Shown here piece after piece: positions 35,721 through 47,000 of a DNA stretch of 64,000 nt. The position numbers and the translations under genes were made by a program. Numbering within the stretch: the first letter of the stretch is position 1; every line of letters begins with the position of its first letter. The DNA comes from Nectonema munidae (taxonomy: Eukaryota; Nematomorpha; Nectonematoida; Nectonematidae). The stretch is from positions 62,001 through 126,000 of the forward strand of contig JAUIRK010000909.1 in assembly GCA_030549495.1 (NCBI GenBank), in the 5' to 3' direction. The notes beneath the pieces were generated by a model that did no database searches, was not told where the DNA came from, and was given only the letters and a program-made list of their open reading frames with translations.

Positions 35721-37369
35721 GTCGAAATAAAAAGGTAAAGAGTTGCGAAAATTTTGAAACATGAGAATGTTAGGTGATATGCTGCGTACGTTTTAATAAC
35801 ATGTTTTCAAATGTTTAACATTAAGTATAAAGGATATTAGTTAGATATAAGTTAAAATGAAAATTAGGTCTAGATGAAGGTGTTTGGAAGTCATTGCTTA
35901 TTAGAAACTGAAGTGATAACATAAGAAAATACAGAAATGGGAAACTTAATTGTTCAAGATGGCCAAAGATAACTTTAAGAGTACTTCTCCTTGATTATAA
36001 ATTATGTGCTTTGAGGAATTTATACGAATGTATATAAGAAGTGTTTTTAATTTGAGTTCTAAATAAGGAAGATATAAGCAAAAGTGTAAATTTGATATTT
36101 TTTTTAAGTTTTTTAAACATTTTTTGTCCAAATTTAATGGTAGATAATTTGCTTACGTTTCTTTTCATTTTGTTAATTTTAAATGTATAAATTATCTATT
36201 TATTCTAAGCTATATCAAATTTTTATAAAAGGATAGTTAAAGTTCTTCAAAAATACGTATTAGATTATGTAAATCAGTGATGGGGTTCAAATAATTATAA
36301 AAGTGTTCGGTGTATTAACTTTTATTTCTTAAATATAATCAATTTGTAATTGTATTTTAACCAATTATCTACATATGTAGAACCCTTTGAAATAAATTAA
36401 GCTTAACTTTTTTAATTTATTTTTTTAAATGTTATCAAAAATTCATAATTGAAAAATTTACTTAAATCTTAAAGGAATTTAAACGATCATATCAGAAAAA
36501 TGTTGAATGGGAACTTGTGTAAAAAAACAAAAATTTATGTAATTATTTTATACCCCTAAGGTATGTATGTCTAAATATGTAGATGGATGACTATATGAAC
36601 AATAAAAACTATTTATAAACGTAGGAGCAAGAAATTATAGATCGGAATAATGTTAAGTAAAGAAAAACAAATTTTATTCATTTGGCTAGTTTCTTTGATT
36701 CGAGTAAAATAAACGTATAAAATTCGCCACTCCTCCTCGAGTTGGTAGTTGAAAATCATTTGATGACCATAGTGGTTGAAAATTTATCTCCCAAAAATTT
36801 AATTTGAATAAAGATATTTTACCTTTTATGATTTCCACGTCTTTTTCAATGACTCAGCGCAACTTCTTTTATAAACTAGTTAGAATATAAAACTTTGAAA
36901 CATAATTTACCATTGGGGTCTAAAAGACGACGAGCTTTCCAAGCATTATTTTCTTTCAATTTATGTGTATTAAATGTTTATTTTGGTAAATTATTCTTAT
37001 TTTTTACTATATTGTGCAATTATAATGTAACATTCAAATTTTCAGAATATTCTGTATTTTTATGTTGTTTGTGTAGTTAGTCAAATGTGTGTTATTATAA
37101 TTTCTCTTTTTTATAAGATAGCTTTTTCAAATTATTATTGTCATTGCTTAGCAGTTGTTTCATTCATAATACATCTTTTTATTATTAATAGTTTTCTGTG
37201 TCATTTAACTATTCTATTCACATCTAATTATAAATTTCTTCTGTGATTGAGTTGCTCGTTTGCCTTTTTTCAATTTTTTTACTTCAACATTTGTAAAGCT
37301 GATAAAGCATTACAAAATTATTCTCAAGCTTGTTTTGTGAAACTATTGATATTTTTCGAAATCCTTTGC
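35721..37369. other. intergenic AT-rich stretch
   Basis: I recognise no gene, RNA or transposon. Only short open frames are present. Confidence 0.35.
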
Positions 37370-38803
37370 TGTGTCAATAGATTCTTTCTCTGAAAGTGAC
37401 TCAGAAATTGTTTGCAAATCTAAAAAATACTTGCTAAATATGATATCTCATCAGCCTGTGATTCTTCTGTTTATGTCTCAACTTTGAATTCTCTTGACGA
37501 TAAAAATGAAAGTTTTCTTTCTAAAAATAAATGAGAAGAACAGCGATCAAAGCCTGCTGTTTTAAATAAAAGGAAATTCGAATCGCGTAATATTGTCAAA
37601 TCAAAGCAAGGGCCACCATCTGCTTATGCTAAACACAATATTGATAGCATTGCTTCATGTTTCATGTTGTATTTTTGAATTAAATTATTAGAAAATATCT
37701 GTTTATATTCAAACATGAAAGGCAAAGAACAAAATTACATTTGGTGTGAAATCGAATTAGAAGAAATAAAAAAGTTTATTGCGTAGCTTTATGGGTCGTT
37801 CACAATTGACGTCAACCTTTTTTTGATAAATTTCAACCGCCTCCCCCTTTCATGTCAACTTTTAGATATATTATCACTTAACAAAATCGACTTATGTCAA
37901 CCTTGGACCCCCCCCCCCCCCCTGTTTTAGTTAACGTCAATTGTGAACGACCCCTTACTGAATATATAAATGTTAAAATAGGAGTCTTGATGACGGAAGA
38001 CCGATCTTCAATAAAATAATGAGCAGGCAAAGATTTCTAAAAATACTCTCTGTTTTGAGGTTTGAAGATTCACACGCTCGAAGAAAAAAGAATGAACCTC
38101 AAGATAAGTTGAAACCAATAAGAGAAATTTTCCATTCGTGGGAAGAAACTTTGAGAGATGCTTACATAACTGGAGCTTATATGACTGTTGATGAACAGTT
38201 GGTGAAATTTCGCTAAAGTTGTTCCTTCAAGCTTTATATTCCGTCAAAACCGGGTAAGTATGGAATAAAAATTTTGGCATTTTGCGAATAAATAAAAGTA
38301 TATAGAAGTGAATAAAGGTACAAAAGTACTCTTGAATTTAGTGAAAGAAATAGAGAATACTTGCAAAAAAAAACTTGTAGTAACTTTTTTTTCCAAACAT
38401 TACTTTGCTTCGCGAGCTTTCAAAAAAAACTGACTTTAGTCGTTACACTGAAAAAAAAAATAAACCAGAGCTTCCAATATTTTTTCTGCCAAAAAAGAAA
38501 AAAATTGTTTCTTTAATTTTTGGTTTTCAGCTTGCCAAAAACAAAGTAGTTAATTTAATTTCTTCATTGCATTCACAACCAAAAGTTGGTTTGCAGCATC
38601 CGCCGAAAAATCATGACATAATTTTGCCGTACAATGCGAAAAAGTCTGGTGTTGACGTTTTGGACAAAATGGTGCGTACCTATAATACAAAAAGAATATC
38701 AAGAGGATGGCCATTGGCACTATTTTTCATCATGCTTGATGTTTCAGCTGTTAATTCATTTATCTTTTCGAACATTTTAGATAATAACAATGTGAGAGAT
38801 TAA
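37370..38803 (+). mobile_element. piggyBac-like transposase, decayed
   Basis: An acidic N-terminal region (SFSESDSEIVCKSKK near 37385) is followed by WCEIELEEIKKFIA (near 37750). Then come MSRQRFLKILSVLRF, DKLKPIREIF and YMTVDEQLVKFR (38019-38216), and IPSKPGKYGIKI (near 38240). The last piece, KKSGVDVLDKMVRTYNTKRI then SRGWPLALFFIMLD, lies at 38640-38740. These are the conserved blocks of piggyBac transposases in order. The frame is interrupted by stops and by a 163-bp MITE at 37792-37954. The Cys-rich tail is missing. Confidence 0.85.
37792..37954. mobile_element. 163-bp MITE inside the piggyBac gene
   Basis: The ends 'gggtcgttcacaattgacgt' and, inverted, 'acgtcaattgtgaacgaccc' match perfectly, and the match extends over 24 bp with one mismatch. 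Both sides are flanked by TTA, a 3-bp target duplication as made by PIF/Harbinger transposases. The family is inferred from the target site and G-rich ends. A poly-C run (37906-37922) lies inside. Confidence 0.8.
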
Positions 38804-39113
38804 ACCGAGATATTTTTGATAGTTTAGGCTAAAGAGTTGGCAGGAATTAGTGTTTCAGTTTATGCCTCGATCAGTAAAAATTCAGAAAGCCTGAAGAAAA
38901 AAAAAACTAGAAAACAAAGAACAAGAAAGCCTGAAGAACAAAAAAGAGAGATGTTATCTTTGCGAGACTTTAAAAAAACCAACATAGCAAAATCACTTTA
39001 AAAAAGAAAATAGTAGATGAATAAATGGATTAAAATAAGGCAATAATAATAAAAAAATTTGCTGCCTTTATATTAATTTTCATAAACTGAAGCAAGTGAC
39101 ATGTCTTCAAAGT

Positions 39114-39591
39114 CATGTGATGTAAGCAGAAGTTGCTACTATTTCCCCACAAACACGCAATAGCTGTTACATTAGAGTCTTTTACAAATAGTAACATGTT
39201 AGACAGCTGCTTCAAATATGTATGCATCGTCATGTTCAAAACGTGTAACTATTGTTTTTTTCTAGAAACTTTACCGCATAGGTGCAATAATACCGTAGGC
39301 GTAATATTAACTCTCAGTTCATTGCTTATCATATTTTTACCTTCTACTTATTGCAACCGTACTTTTAAAAATGGCTATTTTCATTATTGATGGCTAAAAA
39401 GGGCTATTTTTTTTATTACTACAGTACCATTATTGCAACTATGCGGTGAATTTTCTAAAAAAAAAAAAGTAGCTACAAGTTCTCAACATGACGATGCATG
39501 CGTATTTGAAACAGCTGTCTAATTACATTTGTCTAAGACTAATGTAACAGCTATTGTGTATTTATTGGGAAATAGTAGAAACCACATGAAC
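39114..39591. mobile_element. foldback-like element with about 180-bp inverted arms
   Basis: Arm 1 (39114-39294) and arm 2 (39424-39591) are inverted copies with roughly 80% identity. Shared phrases are 'caatagctgttacatta', 'gacagctg', 'gcatcgtcatgtt' and 'ccgcatag'. They enclose about 130 bp of unrelated AT-rich DNA. Nothing inside is coding. It begins just downstream of the piggyBac remnant. A target duplication could not be defined. Confidence 0.75.
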
Positions 39592-41075
39592 CATTTTGTT
39601 ACAAAATCTTTATTTTAATTTTTAAAAAATATGAAAAGATAATTAAATGCCTTTAAAATTTAAATATAATATTTGTTGATAATCCGACAGGTTCTTACGT
39701 GTGTCGAAGTATGAACTATCATGCTAAAAATCGGCACGAACTTTTCGAACAAGCCAATATTTTGATAGTTTTAAAAAAATTCCTTTGTTTAATTTTAAAG
39801 GATTTATTTATTGTTTGAGTTCAAAGAATAATTTTTGTGCCAAGTTAAATTATCTTCAACAACAATTCTACAATATTTTTTCTTGTAATTTTAAACAAAA
39901 AATAGTGATATGTCTTATGACCGAAAAATACGGTTAATTGTTGAACTTTAGTCGTTACACTGAAAATTTTTGAATGATTATATTACCGATATTATATTCC
40001 TCAGAATAACATGCAGCTCTACTATGGTTTATGAAACTTGAATTACAAAATTGATCGCAGCCATATTGTATTTTTTTAGATGAAACATTTGATTTTTTAA
40101 AAATATGCTAAATTAGCCACACGTATATCGCATATTATTGCCACCTCGTCAAGTCGATTTTACAATGCTAAGGTATAGTTGCGTCAAAAAATTTTATGCC
40201 TCCGACATATGACTATTATTCTGAGAACATTGGATGTTACGGTCGCACAAGCAAATTTTCTGGTCGCGCGGCGCGATTGTGTTTTTGCACCCCTGAGTTA
40301 GTTAGTTAATTATTTAATTAGCTAGTTAGATTTTAAGATAATTATATTCAAAAAAATATTACTGTCCTTAGGCAAAATGTCCATTGACAAATTCTCCCTT
40401 AGGAAAACTTTCCGCGTATCGTTTTATCCCATGTAAATATAAATGCTTACCACATACAATAGTTTATACAATAGTTAGGTGTTCCAATCCAAAGCCACAC
40501 TCTATTCTGGTTTAAAATTAATTCAAAATATTTTAGCTAATATTGATGAAGAACCAAGAGGACTCATATTTTCTTTTTTTCATGATCCAAAGAATATGGA
40601 GATAGACTTAAAGAAGAATATATCTTTTCGTTAACTTAAATATTGCATCGAAAGAATATCTGTTTTTGTTTCACTTTGCTAATTTTTTTTCACACTTCCA
40701 AGTAAATTTTGCTTTCTCTAAAACTGGTTGTAGTACCTGGAAGAATTCTTTGAATAAAGGAATTCTTACATGGTGGGACTGGTACCTTTAAATGGAGGTC
40801 TCCAGTTTTGAATGCGTGCCCATAGCTGGTTACCTACCTGGCTCTATTGCATATTACATATATATTGTCCTAATCATAAAAAATAAACTAAATAACTATA
40901 TAGCTTTACAATGAGATGCTCCTAACTATGCCCGTGTTGAGTTGTTCTAGCAGGATACACACGTTGTATGTTAAAATGATGTTTTGGGATGAAAAATTTA
41001 AAGGTCGCAAAATGTATTTATTTTAGGTATTGTTATAGTAACACTTTTTCAAGACAACAATCTTTCATATGATAT
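39592..41075. other. intergenic stretch before STX5
   Basis: It contains a 42-bp block (39839-39880) identical to part of the element at 47172-48242, and a 21-bp phrase near 39949 also present at 38429. Otherwise it is AT-rich. The STX5 promoter should lie towards the right end, but no clear motif was found. Confidence 0.4.
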
Positions 41076-44000
41076 ATGCCCTTGTCACAAAGAAAAAAGC
41101 CTCTTTCCTTTTATCTGACTCAAACCGCTTCTCTCATCGAAGAATACATCGACGGTAGCATAAGCACTTGTGAAGAAACTGTTGAATCCCCACTTGCTCC
41201 ACCATCTCTGCCGTGTCCTCCACTTGACGTGATGAGTGGCTTGGACCGAACTCAAGAATTCTTTTCTACCGTTAAGCTCTTTCAAAGTCGTCCTTCACCC
41301 TCAGCCAGAGTATTTTTATATTTCTTTGCAGTTTAATTTTTATACTTTTATACTTGGTTGGTAGACAAATCTGTAGTATACATTTTTAAAAATATTGATG
41401 CGAATATGCAAGGGTAGTGTTACGGTTTAACTTTTTAATGGATCTGGGTAATCCGTGCACCTAAATCAAGATGTAACCCTATACACCAAAAAAAGTTCAG
41501 AATCTAAATTTATATTCATGAAAATGAAGTCTCTCATAAATATTTTAAAACCTTTTGAGCTGTAACAGTTTTTTTGTACCAGTAAAAATGTCTCTTGTTA
41601 TCAAAACTGATAAGTTATGAACAAGAAAATTCTTTAGTATGTAAATCAACTATTTCCTTTTTACGAACTTTTTTCTATTGAATTCTAAATATATTATTCA
41701 GGATATCTACTTTGAAATAACAAAAAAATGATTGTTGTTTAGAAAAAAGTTTACCAACGGTTTGTTTCTTTTACTATTAAAAAAGTCATTACTTTATTTA
41801 TAAATAAAATATATATTACTAATTTGCAAAATCATTTTTTAGTTCAATGTACTAGTTAGACAAGTAAAAAAATTTAATAAATCGAGGTAATTTTATTACT
41901 CCTTTCTAACAATTTGAAAAAAGTAATTCTGTTTTTGAACTTGGAAAATCTTCGATATTTGTTTGAATATCAAAGTACTTGCATCCTTTAGGCTATATGC
42001 TCGTAATATGTCTGAGGAATTGAGGATGCTTTGATCTGAATTCAAAGAAAATTAAAAAAATGTGTTTTTTTTATTCCTCAAGCAATATGAACGCTTTGAG
42101 TGCAAACGATTACGCTTTGATCGTGAAGAGACCCTTCTAAAATCCGGCTTTCGACCAGGAGAAAAATATGCTCTTCAATCAAACTACTAAGCGCCATATA
42201 AAATTGCTAAGTGCAAAGAGCCTCATGCCATTGCTGAGGACATTAGAAAATCATATGTAGAAAAAATCGTGGAGTTGATGAATCAGCTCGAAGCAAAAAA
42301 GACTCATCAACTTCCGCTTTCCAGTGATACAATTCAACGGACAATTGATGACATGTCTGCCTTGAGGTTTACTCTGAAATCAAGCAAATCAGGTTACAAG
42401 CTAGCTTTTAATTGGACGAGACTACTCACCTTCCCTTGGAGAACCAGTTGATTGCGATTGTTCGCTACGAGCGAAAGGAAGATGAAAGAAGATTTTTGCA
42501 ATAAACTACCAGCCACTACAAAAGCAGCAGATATCAAAGGTATTGTGGACTCATTTTTATGAGCTAACGGACTTAGCTGGCACAATTTTAATTACGTTTA
42601 TACTGATGGTGCCCCAGAAATGGTCGGTGTTAGAGGAGGCTTTGCCACGCTCGTCAAGGACAAATGCCCCGTATTACTTCTGACTGTTGGCCACACCGAT
42701 ACGCTCTTGCTTCAAGAACACTCTCGCCTCATTTGTTGCAAGTTGCAAACTTCGCAGTAAAAGTAATTGATTTGATTCCTGTAAAATCTAAAAACCATCG
42801 ACTCTTCTAACTTCTGGCAAGTTAAATGGGAGCAAAACATGTTGGACTTTTATTTTACACTAAAGTTCGTTGGTTATCGCGAGAAAAATGCATGTCTTTG
42901 CTATATGAACTTAGTGCTGGGGTAAAAACATTTTTGCAAGACAAAGAAAGTAATCTTCGTGTCCACTTTGACAATGAAGAATTTGGCATCATGTTTCCTT
43001 ACTTCGGCGATATATTTCGTTGACTAAAGGAAATGAATCAATCTTTGCAGTGTTTTGATGTAACAGTCAGTGACATTCACGATAGAAGATATAGGTGCGC
43101 GGATTACTCACACCGGTTTTTAATGTTTTTAAATACGCTTATTATATACACACAAATTTCGTTGTGTCGAAATTTGCTAAGAAAATTTTTCTTAGTCCAC
43201 ACCTTAAATACCATTTTTTTTTCATGTTAAGATATGCAATGTAGAACAATATATCCGTTTCTCTCGAAGTAAATTAGGTGTTTAAGCGATGTATAATAAC
43301 TGCTAATTACTCCTTTTGTCTCGAAGTGACACTGTTTATTGATCATATCTGTCCAATTGCACAATTACACTCACATGTATCTTTTTTCAACCGATTTGTC
43401 GCCAACTTCAATTTGAAATTACAACAACGAATATTGAATGTTTTGAAACTAAAGTACGATGATTAAAAAGTTATTTTTTTATGCTAAAATTTAAATAAAT
43501 CCTCATGTCAATACTTTATTCGTTGACAATTTGAACAATAATTCTCGCTCTTAGTGCGCTTCATCCCTGAAGAAGCAGACGAGAATTTGATATAAAAGTA
43601 CCTTAAATCAAAAAGTCGTCTTTGTTTATTGAAAGTGAGAATTCCTTAAAATAATGTTAAAAGGCCTATCCTCTTGCTGACGACTATTTCAAATTTACTG
43701 TGTTTTGTCGAATTTACAAAATGGCATCCCAATTGCCAACTTGGGCTGTACTGCAATGCCCTTGTTTCGAAGTTTTAACCCAACCACCCCCTAACACTAT
43801 TTTATATCTGATTTTTTGCTTGTTCATCAAAATCATGTCTTGTTTAATCTCTTTTTCTATTTACATTCAGTACAACAATGAAGACGCATTTATCGATACC
43901 AAGTTGAAGAAGCAGCAATCATGGCAAGCTACTTTCCATGACTACAAGCTATTTTCTCAAGCTGCCAAGTAAATCTTATTTTTCACATCTCCCTAACTTT

Positions 44001-47000
44001 CATTTAAGTTGCACTTAAAAATATTCACGTATGTGGCTGTGGACAGCCGCATGTTTCGTGAAATTTGCTAACTCCACTTTTCAGACCATTACACGCTTCA
44101 AAACATCAATATCTATCTTATTTTTTGCTCAAATTTACGCTTACTAATTTACCTTTTGTTTCAACCCTGTTTATGTTGCTTACCCGCCGACTTGCGCCAT
44201 TCGTTTGGGTCGTTCCCCACGGGTTTTTTAAACCCGCCCCCTTGGCCTTTTTTTTTTGGGTTTTCCCTTTTGGGTTGTTTTTTTTGCTCCGCTCGTGTGT
44301 TTCTTTCCCCCTTCTGTTTTCCTTTTTTCCCCTTTTTTTTTTTCCCCCCCCCCCTCCTTTTTTTTTTTTTTTTTTTTTTTTTTGGTTTCTTTTTTGGTTT
44401 CCCCCCTTGTTTCTTTGTGTTTTTTTTTTTTTGTGTTTTCCCCTTCCCCCCCCCTTCCTTGCCTTCTTCTTTCTTTGTTGGTTTTTGGTTCCTTGTTTGG
44501 GTTGGGGGTTGTTTTTTTTGTTTTGTTTTTTTTTTTTTGTTGTTGGTGTTGGGGTTGGGGGGGGGTTTGGGGGGGGGGGGTGGGGTGGTTTGGTGTGTTT
44601 TAACAGATTTAATTCGTTATTCGTAAAAATGTATTCCAACTTTAGCATATGGATTTCAATTTTTTCTAGTTCCCATCCCTTTTACATTTCGAAAAGGCAT
44701 TTTTATGTTGGAAGTTTTACTTTTGACATTTATTTTCACTCTCATTTAAGTAATCCTCGCTTTGTAGATACCTATTTGATGTCATCGTCTCTATGAAGTA
44801 CAATATTTTGCGCATAAATGAAAAACAGGCTGAAATTGACAAATTAATTATTTCAAAAAAATTTACTCAATTAATTTTTTTGGAATAATTATTTTATACT
44901 TTTGAAATATTTCTTAATCGAATATTTGTTATAAGAAACACAATTTAGATCCTAAGGTAGAAGAATCTCACTAGCTGACTTTTTTAATACGAGCAATTTT
45001 TTTTTAGCTTTTTTTGTAATAAAGTTACACTTTTCACAGTTATTTTTATCATTTTCCTCAAAACTTTATTAATTAATTTCATCATTTCTTATCATGTTTC
45101 AAAAAAACAACAAAACATCAAGTTTTGAAAGTAATGTCAAAACTTTTTTTCGCTAAAACAGTCCAAATTGCCAAAAATTTTAGCTTCATCTTTCATATTT
45201 TAATATAGTTTAACTTGCACCTACTATAACTCACGTTGATAAAGTTAATTAAATATAATATGTGAAAATCATTTAAATTGGTAGAATTTTCCAATCAGAA
45301 CTTAGATTTTTGCGTAGTTCATTTGAATAGTCTAAATTTATTCAAGAAATGTTCAACATAATTAATTCAATTTTCGCATAATATGATTCGTTAAAACAAA
45401 TGAATAATTCAAAAAAAAATTTTGCCAATCATATCAAAGAGTTTGCCTAATCCTGCTGTACAAAAAAACCATTTTTTAAATATATAACATAGATAGAATA
45501 CCTCAAGAAAATGAATATATATTTTATTTTTTAGAAGGATTGGACAAGATTTAAGTCAGACGTACTCTAAACTAGAAAAATTAACGCTTGGTATTTTTTG
45601 AGTATGTTTCAGCTTTTAGTTTTTAAATTTTTCTTTTATAGTCATAAAAAACAAAAGTATTTTTGATGACAAGTCTTCAGAGATTGAAACTTTAACGGCG
45701 ATTATCAAACAAGACATTACCACTCTGAATCGACAGATTGTTCAATTGCAAGAAGTACGTTCTCCTTAGCAGTAGTATATGATTGTTTTTATTAATGCTT
45801 TTTTCCATAAATTCTTTTCGTTCATGAGGAATTAGACAATGTATCAAAATCTTTTTAAATACCTGATTTGTAACCGTGATGAAATACGAATGCACTATAT
45901 CAAACTACTTATTTTTTATCTGCTTTTTCATTAGAATCGGCATTGGTAAGGTAACTTTATCATACCCTTGTATCAGGGACTCACAGCCTTAAAATTATTG
46001 GGAGGTGGGGGCAAACTTTTTTTAGAATTCTTAAAATTTAGTTTAAAAGAATTTGTGCCTGAAACTCAACCGTAAAACAAACAAATTAATATGGAAATTC
46101 AACTCACAAGCCAAACAAGTCTTTCAATGATATAAAAAAGATATAAAATTGAGAAATTCAAAATTATTGGTCTATCGAAAGGCTTCATTTAATAATTATA
46201 TTTTATTAAAGCTTCACTTAATGAAAATTCTTCAAATTAGATTAACCGATTACAACTCTTCTGCTTTTCATTAGATATCGTCTGATTATTCCTCTTGATA
46301 ACGAGTTAATATTAGTTTAAAACGTTACTAAGATGAATAAAATTTTCCTTTGTAGTATTTTAAATATGCGATAAAAATATAAAGCTCAAACCGCCAAATT
46401 TTACAACTGCCATCAGAAATTATAAACAAAAATTTCATTGCTTATATAGCAATATACTAATGTGATTTCTCCTATCCATCAATTCTAGTCATTTTATCTA
46501 TATTCTGTTCATACCTCAATAACACGATATATCAAGTTATAGCAGTATTTGTTCTCTATACACCATCTTTTGAGATATAATTATGCGTTTGTGCATTTTT
46601 ATATCGATATACAAATTTTTTTTAAATATACGTGCTACAACGAGACGATAGTGTAGTCTTCCCGTACGTAAATTTCGTCCGTTAACCCTTTGAGGACCAC
46701 CATTTTGAAAAGGATTCGTCTGCTTTCTTTTTCAATGGAATTTTATATATTCAAAGCCATATTTTTCTTGATAAGAATGAAGTTTTATCATTGAATGTTT
46801 ATCATTTATAAAGCCAGGTGCGCCATGGAAGGTAGCCATATGAACCCTAAGATTCCATCTAGATCAGCGATTCTTAACAAGGTGTGCGAGACAACATAAC
46901 AGGGGGTGCGAGAAACGACCAATTAATGGACAACATATGTAGTATGTACTTCTTTATATTTTTTATTTAAAAATATTATGAACCATTTTTCCATATCAAT

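Noticed and set aside
44065-44796. Long open frames on both strands (up to 243 codons)
   Set aside because: They consist of Phe/Pro/Gly or Lys/Asn runs produced by homopolymer tracts and overlap each other; no real protein features.
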